Assembly: GCA_030998015.1 (NCBI GenBank)
Contig: JARWMV010000003.1
Location: forward strand, 62,001-126,000
From: Ceratorhiza oryzae-sativae
Taxonomy: Eukaryota > Basidiomycota > Agaricomycetes > Cantharellales > Ceratobasidiaceae
Direction: 5' to 3'
Length of the DNA stretch: 64,000 nt
Under the pieces are notes generated by a model, which worked only from the letters and a program-made list of their open reading frames with translations, was not told the origin of the DNA and made no database searches. The position numbers and the translations under genes are program-made. Within the stretch, counting starts at the first letter, position 1; the number at the start of each line of letters is the position of its first letter. Below, one piece after another: positions 12,448 through 23,919 of this stretch.

Positions 12448-13594
12448 CTAGATTGAGCTCAACGCTGTCCCTCCTGCTCGCCTGTCAACCTCAATCACCT
12501 CATCCAGCCCTACGACCTCAAAGAACGCTCGCGGGTCCATTCCCCGTGCGCTCTGGTGGTCCGTTCCTGTCTTCTTCAGCAGCCCCATCGCTTCTCGAAT
12601 CCCGTGCACCGCTGCCACACAAGACACCAACGAGAATATGATGATTTTTGCGCCCATCATCTCCGCCTCTTTCGTCGTGAATGAAGGCGTCAGACCCCCT
12701 GAGATCACGTTCACTAGCACCTACCAAGAAAGGAAAGTTCCATCAGCCAGAGCACCCGTTTGATAACAGACCGGACATACCGGAGTCGGAGTCAGCGCCT
12801 TGACCGTCTTCTCCAGTAGCTCCTTCGTCTTCACCCCTTCGATAAACGCAACGTCCGCCCCTACAGCCGCTGCGGCTTGCAACCTCCTGATCGCCTCGTC
12901 CATGCCTAGCACCTGGGCCGAGTCCGTCCGAGCAATGATGACAATGTCGCTGCCCGGGATCGCATCTCGCGCCTGCACCGCGGCTCGGATGCGAGTCACA
13001 AACTCTTCGGTCGACACGACCTGTTTGCCAAGCAGATGGCCGCATCGCTTGGTCTGCACCTGGTCTTCGATGTGCAGAGCAGCGACGCCGGCTCGATCGT
13101 ACATCTGGACTGTGCGAGCGACCATGGCTGGTCCTCCAAAGCCAGTGTCTGCGTCGGCGATGAGGGGAGTGGAGTAGCTGAGACCGGTGATCATGGTCGC
13201 GTTCTGGACAAAGTCGGAAGGGTAGCGATGGCAAGATCGGGTTGACCGAGCTTGGCAGCTGTGGTTGCGGCGCCGCTACACAGATAGGCACTCCGGTCAG
13301 TATGGTGTTCGGTTTGATTAGGTATTGAAGGTACCTCTGGTAAAGGCAGGTAAAGCCCACCTCGAGTGCGCACCTGGCGCTGAGTCCATCACAGACTCCA
13401 GGCGCGACTACGATCTCATCACGAGCAAGCATCTGGCGAAGACGTGTGCTGGCCTTCCAGTGTAAGGGCTCATTGGCGGTGTGGACGAGATGTGCGGGCT
13501 TGATATAGGTACCATCGGGAGCCCAGTTGTCCAAGGCAGACGCAGAGGCAGTGATGACGGGGGAGAGGACAGTAGAGATGGGCTGAGCAACCAT
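12448..13594 (-). pseudogene. PrpB-like isocitrate lyase/PEP mutase family enzyme, copy 1 (frameshifted)
   Basis: Three exons matching the intact gene at 21184-22332, with the same start (MVAQPISTVLS), the same introns and the motifs DADTGFGG, HIEDQ, KRCGH and ARTD. One base is missing near 13215, in the exon-2 stretch just after LAIATLP, compared with copy 2. This shifts the frame before the active-site motifs. A second one-base difference, near 12775, lies inside the last intron and is harmless. Everything else is nearly identical, so the break is young or a sequencing error. Confidence 0.7.
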
Positions 13595-14185
13595 GACTAG
13601 TAGTGGTGTGTAAGAGATAGAGTAGCACGAGGGAAGATGAGAGGACTGTGTGGATGATGACTCTGAGCGATCGGAGGGAGGCGGGTTATATATTGCAATA
13701 CATCCAGCACGCTAGGGCGATTGGTGCGTCCGGAACGGCCTGACAGCAGGAGTTTCGCTGCCAAGTACATTTGCAGAACAAGCCCGATACACAAGTAGAG
13801 ATATCTACCGCCGGACCATGCCAACTACGGTGTGGAACCATTGTGCGCTGCCCGTTGGACAGTTGCACCTTAATCGAAGACAGATAGACAGCTAGACAAG
13901 CTCCGCATGCGATTGGTGATAATTATCCGGTCTTGGTGGTTCAATCGGGACATAACAAGGTTAGATGCCAAGTCTAGTTCGTTATCGGTTGAGGTAAAGT
14001 ACAGAGCCAAGATGAATGGCTGTCACCCTTCATCTCGGCACGTGATTACAAGATAAGATTGCTTCATTGTTGTTGCTTGTTGATCATTTGACAGGAAACA
14101 GACTTGGTTGATGCGAATGTCCTTCGTGGAATCCCAGAAGGGAATGTTAGTCTAGACTAATATGAAAAAAGACTTGGAGGACTAT
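13595..14185. promoter_or_regulatory. Upstream region of the PEP-mutase-like gene, copy 1
   Basis: Minus-strand TATATAA at 13686-13692, about 90 nt before the start, is conserved at 22424-22430 in copy 2. Similarity between the cassettes ends near 14132. Confidence 0.4.
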
Positions 14186-16253
14186 CTATTTGTGAATCTT
14201 TGTGGCTTGGGTCCTATGACGATGGACACAAGTAGCACATTCTGAATGCGGTCTGATGTTTTCCCTTGGCAGATTCGAATAAAATGCTCCAGTGTCCATT
14301 GAACATACATCTAATATACGAAACAAATACCCAAATCCTATAAGTAATGTCGCGTCTACGTCCAGAGCTCTACAAGGCGATTGCCACACATGGGCTACAC
14401 AAGAGTCTTGTCAGTCCGTCTGCCCAGGCCCCTATCCGGGCGTGTAAGATAGGACGAGACGGCCAGCCAAAGTCCGAGTGCGGTGCGCCTCGAGTAAGTT
14501 TGGGTATTAAGGAGCAAGAGCGAAGTCATGGTCGAGGGATACGTTGGAGTGGGATGAGTTGTGTATATATGGTGTAGAGGGGAGTGGGCCGAAAACAACA
14601 AGGCCATAGCGAGTGGGGGGATTCCGGGAATAAAGTCGCCGTGTACCAAGGGTAAACAGCCAAGGAGCTGTGCCTGGTGAATGAATAATCTACTGAACTA
14701 GATATAGAGATATATTCGGAAGAGTCCTGAAACACTTCAACGTACCTTGTGTAAACAAGGTAGGTTGGAAGGGGTAAGAGGTAGGAGGCCTTGGTGTCGA
14801 CAATGAAGCTTGGTGTGCAGGTGTAGTCCATCAATTCAGCACTCGGTGGAGACCGCTGAGCATGGGGCGGGACCCGTGGTTTAGCGTATTATGGTCAACT
14901 TGCTGTCAACCTCAATGTTAGCTCGATGTAGAGGCTGAAGATTAAGGCCGACTCACATGAACGGCGCAAGCCCGCATCAGCCATAAACTAAATCCTGTTC
15001 GACATAATCAGCGCACGATCGGGTAAAAAAAGGCAACTAGTAGATACCGGGGCCGCCCCACGCTTCAGGGCTTTGAGATGGCTTGCGTGCCGAGGATGGA
15101 GTTCTGGTGGTGAGGCAAACAGAAACCGAGGCGCGAAAGTTGGAATAATGCAGTACAAGGTACTTAGCCGAGTCAAGGCTGGTTGAGTAGGGCTCAGACG
15201 CACCATGCACACATTGCTACATTGGCGACTGAAGGCCAGTCGGACTACCAAGGGAGCAGCTTGAGAGTGTTACCTTTCGGACAGTGGGAGGTTAGTGTCC
15301 AAGTATAGCCAACATCGTAAACTAAAACGCTCACCACGGGTAGCGGTCGACGAGGTGTGTTATAGTCATGCACTGGTGTGAAGAGCGTCAATTTCGGGGC
15401 CGATACAGTGAAAGAAATGGTTGACTCACACGAGCGGTGGTGGCCGTATCACCTATAAACTCAAGTCTATGGCAAGTGATTGATATCGCATCTTAAGAAA
15501 TTCCAGAAGAATGGTAACTACCTCTTCCGTACCCGTTCATTCTGTTGCCTTGGTAGAACCGAAGTCGGGGGGGGGGGAGGTAAGATGTTGGAGGGGGTGG
15601 GGAAGATGTCGGAGGGGAGGGATGTCGGGGTGATGGTGGAATTTGGAATAGGATAAATCTGTGTCGCCAATGGATCGATCAGCCACATTTTTGTTCAAAA
15701 GATAGATGCACTCACGACTCAGATGTCTCTAGATGTATATATTTATGAAAAACAAAAAGCCGCCTCGGACGTCAAGCAAGCCGCAATGGTTGGTGCATGG
15801 ACGACACATGAAGTGCCTTTGATCGCAAGGAGATGAGACAGACGCATATAGATCGAATAGGGGTTACCCACCGGCAGACCTCACTAGGCAACTCGCTGGT
15901 GCAAGATTGTGATGGGCATACGCTGCAAATCGTTTGATGGAATATTCAGCCTTTGTGTTTCACCACAAACGGACAGACTTACATGAACGGCCCAAGTCCG
16001 CATCACCCACCAACATGCACCTATCAGACACGCTTAGCTACTCATCCAGATCCCCGAAAATAGACTCACCAGCAGAGCCGCAATCAACGGCAGCAAACGA
16101 ATCCGATTTGGAAAGAAGGAGAAACAGATGATTTTTTTGGGTTTTTGGGTTTTTGCATGTTTTGTTTGTTTTTTTCGATGTTCTATTGAAATGTTGTATG
16201 AGCTGAGAAGCCGAATAAATGAATTAATGTTTCAAAGATGCGGGTTTGATAAA
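14186..16253 (-). other. Module A2 tail
   Basis: Counterpart of 5.4-7.1 kb, with the same order of splice-bounded short stretches and three mini-exon motif copies. A segment near 14690-14830 with DYTCTPSFIVDTKA and RYVEVF matches DWTIPARKL and RYAEM near 5600-5700. Frames do not join into a confident CDS; one candidate frame has a TAG near 16045 where module A1 reads Trp. Confidence 0.3.
14948..16025 (-). repeat. Three copies of the ~40-bp splice-donor motif (module A2)
   Basis: Copies start near 14952, 15427 and 15977. The first has CATGAACGGCGCAAGCCCGC followed by ATCAGCCATAAACTAAA, and on the minus strand runs from a TTTAG acceptor to CAT|GTGAGT. The second is the most diverged. The third reads LVGDADLGRS into CAT|GTAAGT. 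Confidence 0.6.
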
Positions 16254-17644
16254 TTAGTGAGTGGCGCTGAGAGCGCCACCCACATCCACGGTCGTAAAGT
16301 CACTGCACTCGTCAAGGCAGCGAGGGTGTTCGATATGCATATCGGGATGTATGAAGCAAGTGTCGATATCGGTGGGCGTCGGCGGTGGGGACCACTCTGA
16401 CAAGGATGAACCTGCACTGGAAGGCGGCCGGGGATAAGGAGCGTTGTGTGCGTCGCCGGAGTTACGCGGCCCATTCCCCCAGTCGTCGCTGGGCATGTCG
16501 GGCTTGTTGACGTGTCGCGTGTGATCGGCAAGGCCCTGGAGATTATCGTTCCTGGAAGGATCCTTGCTCTTATCGACCACGTCTCTGCCTGCATAAATGG
16601 CGGTCGACTTTGCCAAATGAGTGCTTGTGGCTGCCAACTTGGTCGATGCCGGGCCCCTCTTGGCCAGCTCTCTGTCACGCCTAGATATCCCACCGCTGAT
16701 TGGACAAGAATCAGCTGCGTCACATAGACTCACACGTCGTTCAGCTCACCCTGACAACACAACGGCGACGCTCGCCGAACCTTGGTAGACCCGCAATGGC
16801 TTCAGCGCAGGGAGCTTGATACACTCCGCCTGGTACTTGAAGAATAGGGCCCTGATCTTTTCGCCGCTATGAGCAGACTACGAGTCAATCCCCCGTGTCG
16901 ATTCAGCCAATAGCCCACGACATACCTCTTTGGTTTCAAGCCAAAGACAGACCCTGGCGCTGGCTTGGTGTCATCGATCAACTTCTGGATCACCTCGCGC
17001 CGCAGGGGGCTGCTTTGGCTGGCTGGAGCGTGCGAACGGGGAGCATACGAGTTCCTACTCTGGCGGCTGGGTGATCGGGTACTGTGGCGTTGGATGGGTA
17101 TGCCCCTGCATGGCTTGGATACAGTGGGTGGCTCAGGATGAACCACTGCTGGCTTGGTGGAAGATCCCCCGAGTTCGCAAGCAACAAACTGTGCATTCTC
17201 ACTGCCTGTTGCAGCTTGCTCGAGTTCCTTCTCTGTCACAGGGGGTGCGCAAGGCTTCAGGGGTCTGTCAGCCCTCGACTCTCCAAACTGTATGGCACTC
17301 TCCTTCAACTTACCTCCTTGGCCGCAAATATCAGCAAAGGCGCATCCATATGTGCCATTCCGCTCAGGCCTAGAAATGTCGTCCCAATTGGTGCTGGATG
17401 AGTTGTGCCAGGGCCATGTCGGTGGGGGTAAATCATGGATGTGAGCCCCCCTCGCATACAGCCTGAATAAAAGGCGTGGCAGCTTCGGCAACAGTTGGAA
17501 GACGCGTTCGACGAATGTGTTTGCGATCGCATGTCGATACGAGGTGGATGTAGAGCAAAATCGAACATTCGAATATGCACTGACCCAGGATGTTTGGATT
17601 AAGCGCCGGTGGCACGAGACCTTGTGCATTCCAGCTGGGACCAC
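16254..17644 (-). CDS. Unrecognised gene family A, copy 2 (most complete)
   Basis: Exons read on the minus strand as 17644-16926 (possibly with an extra 50-nt intron, GTAAGT donor near 17322), 16866-16750 and 16695-16254. Introns of 59 and 54 nt join in frame. Recognisable stretches are CSTSTSYRHA, LFRLYARGAHIHDLPPPTWP, ADRPLKP, LRREVIQKLIDDTKPAPGSV, GEKIRALFFKYQAECIKLP and a Ser/Pro-rich acidic tail ending FTTVDVGGALSATH. No known domain or signal peptide was recognised. The family is shared with 7097-8671 (copy 1) and the decayed 23920-25075 (copy 3). The conserved exon phases argue for a real gene; function is unknown. The start codon is the first Met of the open frame and is uncertain. 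Confidence 0.5.
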
Positions 17645-18494
17645 TAGGGGTTGGACACTGCCTTTTTGGTTGGCTGGTCACTGGCTGACAGCACTTGGTC
17701 AAGTATTGAGCACCTAATTTGGGTGCTGATACTTGCCGTCCTACCGTGAAACAGCAATAAATTGCCGGTTGCTTGACTGAGTTAGTTTCAGTACGAGCGG
17801 AGACATTATGGTAGTGGGCTCATGTGCAAATTTGGAAAGGCCATGGAGGATGCATTTCTCGGCAGCCCTACTAGAACTTCCCTGCTTGAAATTGATAAAA
17901 CCAGGGCAGCGGTCGAATACCATGTACAGAAAGAGGCGTCGAGGCAGGTGAAAGAATATCTGTGGTTGGGCAAAATTGCTTCGAACCTTGTCTGCAAGCA
18001 GGAAAATAATTTCTTGTGATAAACGTGGCTTCAAAAGCCACTTCATTTTCATGGCAAGGCTGTATGGGGAGGCGGAGCGTTACAAGGCAGATGTTATAAT
18101 GATGTCTAAATCTAACTCATCTCTCGGGATATGAGTGCGTTGACATCTCAGAAGCCTATGTTTGAGAATTCATTCCATTTATTCAACCCCACGATACATG
18201 TGTTGAATTTACAATCATATGCGTGTATGTATGCGCATATTTGTTTCTGTTTCGTATCCCCCCTCTCTGATATCATGCGCGAGTTCGCGGGAATCCCCCT
18301 TCTTCTTCCTTATTTCTCTACCTTCGTAGTTGAGCTAAGGTATCGTATTTTCTTTCTTTTCTCATGTATTCTATTCACACTGTACTCTGTAGTACGATTT
18401 GTATCTTAGGTACAGTATATAGAGTTCTCTACCTTCGTAGTTGAGCTAAGTACGATTTGTATCTTAGCCACAAGAAACCTCCCTGCGTGAGAAC
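17645..18494. other. Spacer between A2 and lectin cassette 2
   Basis: No coding region that I can support. A ~25-bp stretch (TCTCTACCTTCGTAGTTGAG and following bases) occurs at 18314 and again at 18426, and TACGATTTGTATCTTA follows each copy, which suggests a local duplication of about 110 bp. Confidence 0.4.
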
Positions 18495-18521
18495 ATGCAC
18501 ACATAGAAGATTCACGATTCA

Positions 18522-19112
18522 TCAGTTTAGCAGGGTTCCGACCTTGTGGAAGACCCAACGCTGCTTTTCTTCAAGGGGATCCGCAACTGGGGTGACCTAA
18601 TTGAAGTTAGGTGAGTATATGCTTATCATCCTTTGCATCATGTATCTCACAGCAGCATCGTTTACTGCGTTGTTGATGGTCCACATCACCTTGCGGCCTC
18701 CATCCTTGATACTGCAATCCCACTGTCAGTTAACCCGGTTTCGCCGCATTCTGAGAAAACATACACATATCCATGGTCGCCAGTGATGTTCCACACATAG
18801 CCGCCAAGAGGCATTGTCTCGATTGTCGCAGCCCATCCGGCTTCGAGATCCTGGCGGCTCTTCGGACGAACGTGCTGCGTGCCTTCTTGGAAGTTTACAA
18901 TAACCCACTAAAGACAGCGCATATGGTCAATGTCGTCCACTTGATACTCCAGGCTGTCGTGTCATAATCACCTGTTGGGTCTCCTTGGCCGTGTCGAGAG
19001 GAGTGACAGTGATCGATTTCCTGTCACCGTTGAACGTCATGGCAAGTCGCTGGCCGTTCTCATTGAGAACACGGCTGTAGATGAAGTAGGTGTCAGGAGC
19101 AGGAGAAGACAT
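18522..19112 (-). CDS. CCL2/ricin-B-type beta-trefoil lectin, copy 2 (intact)
   Basis: Four exons (19112-18972, 18907-18767, 18722-18651, 18596-18522) joined in frame by introns of 64, 44 and 54 nt give 142 residues, the size of the Coprinopsis CCL2-type lectins. There is no signal peptide: it starts MSSPAPDTYFIYSRV, as cytosolic fungal fruit-body lectins do. Three trefoil-like repeats are visible. The first ends QQW at residues 46-48, the second has GGYVWNITGDHGY, and the third has VMWTINNAVNDAA and ends EKQRWVF. QxW is the ricin-B signature. Family knowledge: such lectins bind glycans and several defend against fungus-feeding animals. That role, and the sugar bound, are inferred here. It sits 2.1 kb from the PEP-mutase-like gene on the same strand. 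A TATAAAAG lies 44 nt upstream. An alternative is another beta-trefoil family. Confidence 0.65.
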
Positions 19113-19155
19113 TGTTTTGAAGAGAGGGGTGATGAATTGGGGAAAGCATTCGAGG

Positions 19156-19163
19156 CTTTTATA
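19156..19163 (-). promoter_or_regulatory. TATA box of lectin copy 2
   Basis: Minus-strand TATAAAAG, in the same place as in copy 1. Confidence 0.45.
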
Positions 19164-19175
19164 CTGGTCATGCAA

Positions 19176-20245
19176 GTGTTTGCTTGCACCGAAATGTCAT
19201 CTCCGCTAGTCAGCGGTACAGGTGTGTCCCTGACAGAACTTCTCACCATCCATTCATGCTCATCGAGAGCAACGAACAACCTGGCGTTCCTGAGGCGCAC
19301 CACTAAACATCGTGAGCGGAGCCGAGTTTGTACAGTGAAATCAATCTCCGTGGACCCCAAAACGCATATATCCGCCCATGTATCTGATAGATTTAACTTG
19401 GGTGCCGCATGTGGCCAACCGCACGGCGCAAGGCATACATGTCACGAGTGCCTAGCGACCTATTGACCTGTTTGATGGCTGCCGAATCAATTGTGGCATT
19501 GAACCTACGTTCAGCTCCAGGACAAAGATGGCGGTGCATACGACTGATGGGGTGTGCAAAGATGAATTCGGGATAAAAGGAGACAAGTTCTAGAACGAAC
19601 GGCAAACTATAAGGCATGAGGCAGCCAGGGGTGGTTGGAGAAAGGGTGAATTGACGGTGGTCATATGGAGGGGTTGGGCTGGGGTTCAACAAGGGAACTG
19701 GCAGCAGGAGAAAAAGGTATCGTGTCTGAAAGGTTGTTTCGGGGAGTGACCTAATTTGCATGAGTGGTTGAAAGCTTAGTCCGATGAGCTGGCATTGGGG
19801 TAGGGCAATTTACCAGGGCTTAGTTGTTTATGATGCAGCTTTTCCACGAATAAACCTGAGTCATGAGAAACATATGTTTCGGAAAATTCACCGCTACTGT
19901 TCACCACCATATTTCCCGGATTAGATGATGGTTTGGAGAACCGAGAAGGGCTCGAGTTCAAATGAAATGGATGATATTAATGTAAGGTGGTTGGTGACTG
20001 TACCATGCCAGTGCATTGGATTCATGCGTTTATCACAACTCCGAGTCAAACCAAATGTAAACCACCAGCATTGGAGTCGCCCCACAAAAGCCAATGAATA
20101 GCGCAGTGTATTTCGTGAGTACCACAGACCTACAGGCGAGCTTAACTATACCCTACTTTTCACGAGTCGCACACGATGCAAGTATGCAAATACTACGCAT
20201 GCAACCCTGAATCGACTGCCGGCATCGTTTTCTCGCTCTTTCCTT
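19176..20245. other. Lectin upstream region, copy 2
   Basis: Conserved with 10258-11328 in sequence but not in reading frame, so probably not coding. Confidence 0.4.
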
Positions 20246-20506
20246 TTAGAAATTATATAGTTTCACTACAAAGTCTCCGCCGCTCGACGCGTTGAAAGTG
20301 AACAGTACGCGCTTCAATGTATAACAGCGCAGGTTATAATTGCGATTGAGCTCTTGAACAGAACTATGAAAGTAAGTATATGCGTCGCTCAAGATCGAGG
20401 CGACTGTATATTTGTTTATATATGCAGTACAGCGGGTGAAGCGGAGCGGAGACACGACAATACATTGCTTTTGAAAGCGCTGGTACATAGAACGTGATTC
20501 ACACAT
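20246..20506 (-). CDS. Hypothetical small protein, duplicated with the cassette (copy 2)
   Basis: An 86-codon frame with QELNRNYNLRCYTLKRVLF and FNASSGGDFVVKLYNF, nearly identical to the frame at 11329-11607. No function can be suggested, and it may not be translated. Confidence 0.3.
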   Translation of the reverse strand: MCESRSMYQRFQKQCIVVSPLRFTRCTAYINKYTVASILSDAYTYFHSSVQELNRNYNLRCYTLKRVLFTFNASSGGDFVVKLYNF

Positions 20507-21183
20507 ATGCTAAATACAACGTACAAAAGAACCATCCAGGAATCACAAGCGTAAGTATCGCGTTTAAGTGTAAAATATCACGCTCGTTCAACACGACACC
20601 TTCACGAGGATTTGCCACTGGTCCGAACTACATAGCCACCTATGGATCCTCATATCCATCATTTGAAACGTAGTGGTTAGGATAAGTATGTTATCGGAGT
20701 ATGTAAACTATGTGAATGGCTGCGCGTATCCATGACCGAGAAAATATATACTCCTAAATCATGTCTTTTGTAGGTCACACTAAATGGGAGAGCAAGCGTA
20801 TGGTTGAGTACAAGAGAGAGGGTAGGTACACGAAAAATAGACCAGGAGAATGAGCCCCCGACAGTACTTTAAAGTCAGCCACGCGCCGTAAGCACTGCAA
20901 GACCGGATTTCCAACAATGTCCACTCAAACAGCAGAGGGAAACAGCACCTCGCTAGCGTACCGCCGGTAAAGTTTCAGGGCTCGCGTTGGACTCACTCTC
21001 CCACGGCGAAGGTGAGTTCAATTTGGAAGTATTCATCTTGTTCTGATGCTCATCATGCGCACTCGGGATGTCAGGTTAAATTCAATCATTTCTATGCTAT
21101 TCGTGATACAAATTCGTGACCTGTTGCAGCCAATGGAGCACCATTTCTATATTTCACATCTTTTATTCATCGCAAACTCTCTC
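20507..21183. other. Spacer of cassette LP2
   Basis: Matches 11608-12447 apart from the missing ~180 bp. Nothing was recognised. Confidence 0.35.
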
Positions 21184-22332
21184 CTAGATCGAGCTCAACG
21201 CTGTCCCTCCTGCTCGCCTGTCAACCTCAATCACCTCATCCAGCCCTACGACCTCAAAGAACGCTCGCGGGTCCATTCCCCGTGCGCTCTGGTGGTCCGT
21301 TCCTGTCTTCTTCAGCAGCCCCATCGCTTCTCGAATCCCGTGCACCGCTGCCACACAAGACACCAGCGAGAATATAATGATTTTTGCGCCCATCATCTCC
21401 GCCTCTTTCGTCGTGAATGAAGGCGTCAGACCCCCTGAGATCACGTTCACTAGCACCTACCAAGAAAGGAAAGTTCCATCAGCCAGAGCACCCGTTTGAT
21501 AACAGACCCGGACATACCGGAGTCGGAGTCAGCGCCTTGACCGTCTTCTCCAGTAGCTCCTTCGTCTTCACCCCTTCGATAAACGCAACGTCCGCCCCTA
21601 CAGCCGCTGCGGCTTGCAACCTCCTGATCGCCTCGTCCATGCCTAGCACCTGGGCCGAGTCCGTCCGAGCAATGATGACAATGTCGCTGCCCGGGATCAC
21701 ATCTCGCGCCTGCACCGCGGCTCGGATGCGAGTCACAAACTCTTCGGTCGACACGACCTGTTTGCCAAGCAGATGGCCGCATCGCTTGGTCTGCACCTGA
21801 TCTTCGATGTGCAGAGCAGCGACACCAGCTCGATCATACATCTGGACTGTGCGAGCGACCATGGCTGGTCCTCCAAAGCCAGTGTCTGCGTCTGCGATGA
21901 GAGGAGTGGAGTAGCTAAGGCTGGTTATCATGGTCGCGTTCTGGACAAAGTCCGGAAGGGTAGCGATGGCAAGATCGGGTTGACCGAGCTTGGCAGCTGT
22001 GGTTGCGGCGCCGCTACGCAGATAAGCACTCCGGTCAGCACGGTGTTTGGTTTGATTAGGTATTGAAGGTACCTCTGGTAAAGGCAGGTAAAGCCCGCCT
22101 CGAGTGCGCACCTGGCGCTGAGTCCATCACAGACTCCAGGCGCGACTACGATCTCATCACGAGCAAGCATCTGGCGAAGACGTGTGCTGGCCTTCCAGTG
22201 TAAGGGCTCATTGGCGGTGTGGATGAGATGTGCGGGCTTGATATAGGTACCATCGGGAGCCCAGTTGTCCAAGGCAGACGCAGAGGCAGTGATGACGGGG
22301 GAGAGGACAGTAGAGATGGGCTGAGCAACCAT
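21184..22332 (-). CDS. PrpB-like isocitrate lyase/PEP mutase superfamily enzyme, copy 2 (intact)
   Basis: Exons 22332-22073, 22013-21518 and 21456-21184, with introns of 59 and 61 nt, give 342 residues in one frame. The alpha/beta-barrel active-site signatures are in order: DADTGFGG (residues ~128-135), HIEDQ (~155), KRCGH (Cys ~165) and ARTD (~202-205), followed by a PrpB-like VLVNVISGG strand. The KRCGH cysteine is the catalytic residue of isocitrate and 2-methylisocitrate lyases, so C-C bond cleavage of a 2-hydroxy- or alkyl-malate-type substrate is more likely than a phosphonate mutase role. The exact substrate cannot be read from sequence. The N-terminal ~45 residues are extra compared with bacterial PrpB, with no clear targeting signal. 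A TATATAA lies about 92 nt upstream. Confidence 0.82.
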
Positions 22333-22949
22333 GACTAGTAGTGGTGTGTAAGAGATAGAGTAGCACGAGGGAAGATGAGAGGACTGTGTGGATGATGACT
22401 CTGAGCGATCGGAGGGAGGCGGGTTATATATTGCAATACATCCAGCATGCGAGGGCGATTGGTGCGTCCGGAACGGCCTGACAGTAGGAGTTTCACTGCC
22501 AAGTACATTTTGCAGAACAAGCCCGATACACAAGTAGAGATATCCACCGCCGGACCATGCCAACTACGGTGTGGAACCATTGTGCGCTGCCAGTTGGACA
22601 GTTGCACCTTAATCGAAGACAGATAGACAGCTAGACAAGCTCCGCATGCGATTAGTGATAATTATCCGGTCTTGGAGGTTCAATCAAGCCATAAGAAGGT
22701 TGAATGCCAAGCCTAGTTCGCTATCGGTTGAGGTCAAGTACAGAGCCAAGATGAGTGGCTGTCACCCTTCATCCCGGCACGTGATTATAAGATAAGAATG
22801 CTACATTGTTGTTGGTTGTTGATCATCTGATGAGAAACAGACTTGATTGATGAGAATGTCCTTCGTGTAACTCTCGAAAACGATTCAGTCATCTGAGTTC
22901 ATAATGAAAAAAAAGCCCACTTGGGACATGGCGCAGCGACGGATACCTG
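22333..22949. promoter_or_regulatory. Upstream region of the PEP-mutase-like gene, copy 2
   Basis: Conserved with 13595-14132, including TATATAA at 22424-22430 (minus strand). Similarity ends near 22872. Confidence 0.4.
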
Positions 22950-23919
22950 CGTGGAATGTTTGCTGTCAAACACGGGAATGTAGATTATTCATGTATGTAC
23001 TGGAATAATATAGCACTTGAACATGTCATTAATCGATTCAAGTGTGTGTATCCGCAGTATATGCGTATCAGGATCGCATATGACTCAATTGCGCTCGTAG
23101 GGTATAAATCAAGGCTCTATGAGCTTCGACGCACTCGATCGTTTACTCTCACTCACGCTCTTTCTTGTAAATATTTTTTACGCGATTTAAAATATATATT
23201 TGATTTCTGTAGGGATTAGCTCCATGAAAACGAAGGCTGGGATCGACTCGCTTGAACGGCGCAGGTCCGCATCAGCCATAAACTAAAACCTCCTTGATGA
23301 GATCAGCGCGCAATCCGGGTACATAAGTCGACTCGGAAATACCGGAACCTCTTCACTCTTCCTAGCCTGAAATGGCTGGGGTCTCAATGATAGAGTGCTG
23401 GAAGGATAAAACAAACCTGGAGCTGTAGGTGTGGGATCATTATGCCGTAAGATATCCGATGGGCGGAAGATATGGTGCGAGATAATTCGTTGATTCAACC
23501 GTGGCTGAGTGAGATTCAGACATACTATGCGCGAATATTGTGGTTATGCAGAGACCCAAAGGCACTCGGCCACCAAGGGAGAAGATCGGGAGCAGGATCT
23601 TTCGTGCGACCAATCGCGAGTATTTAATCGTTGACAGTGGATCGGTAATTCGTGATTTTGTTCAAGCGATGAAAACACTCAGGATCCCGATGTATCTGAG
23701 AGGAAATTTTGATATAAGATAAAATTCTGTCTCGGGCGGTAAGCTAGCTGTGAGGGCAGATGTGGGCGAGACGCGTAGTCTCTTTTTGGCGGCTAAAATG
23801 TTAGACAACTGCAGACAAATCAGACAGAATTGAGATATATACCGACGCATTACGCAAGGCAACCCACTGGCGTAGCGTTGTGGTGGGCGTGCGATGCACA
23901 TTAAGTTACATGCAGTCAT
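22950..23919. other. Module A3 tail, strongly eroded
   Basis: Position corresponds to the A1/A2 tails. Only one motif copy remains, near 23243 (TTGAACGGCGCAGGTCCGCA followed by TCAGCCATAAACTAAAA). Its donor is changed to GCGAG. The rest shows no coding structure. Confidence 0.4.

Larger units (their letters stand above)
9580..14132. repeat. Segmental duplication, cassette LP1
   Basis: Counterpart of 18495-22872, with very high identity by eye across lectin gene, spacer, small ORF, PEP-mutase-like gene and promoter. The offset is 8918 over the lectin gene and about 8736-8738 over the enzyme gene. About 180 bp of this difference is a segment near 11805-11985 that is missing in the second cassette. 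Edges were judged by where the two copies stop matching. Confidence 0.85.
18495..22872. repeat. Segmental duplication, cassette LP2
   Basis: Second copy of 9580-14132, holding intact versions of both the lectin and the PEP-mutase-like gene. It lacks ~180 bp found in LP1 near 11805-11985; the junction here is near 20722. Confidence 0.85.
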
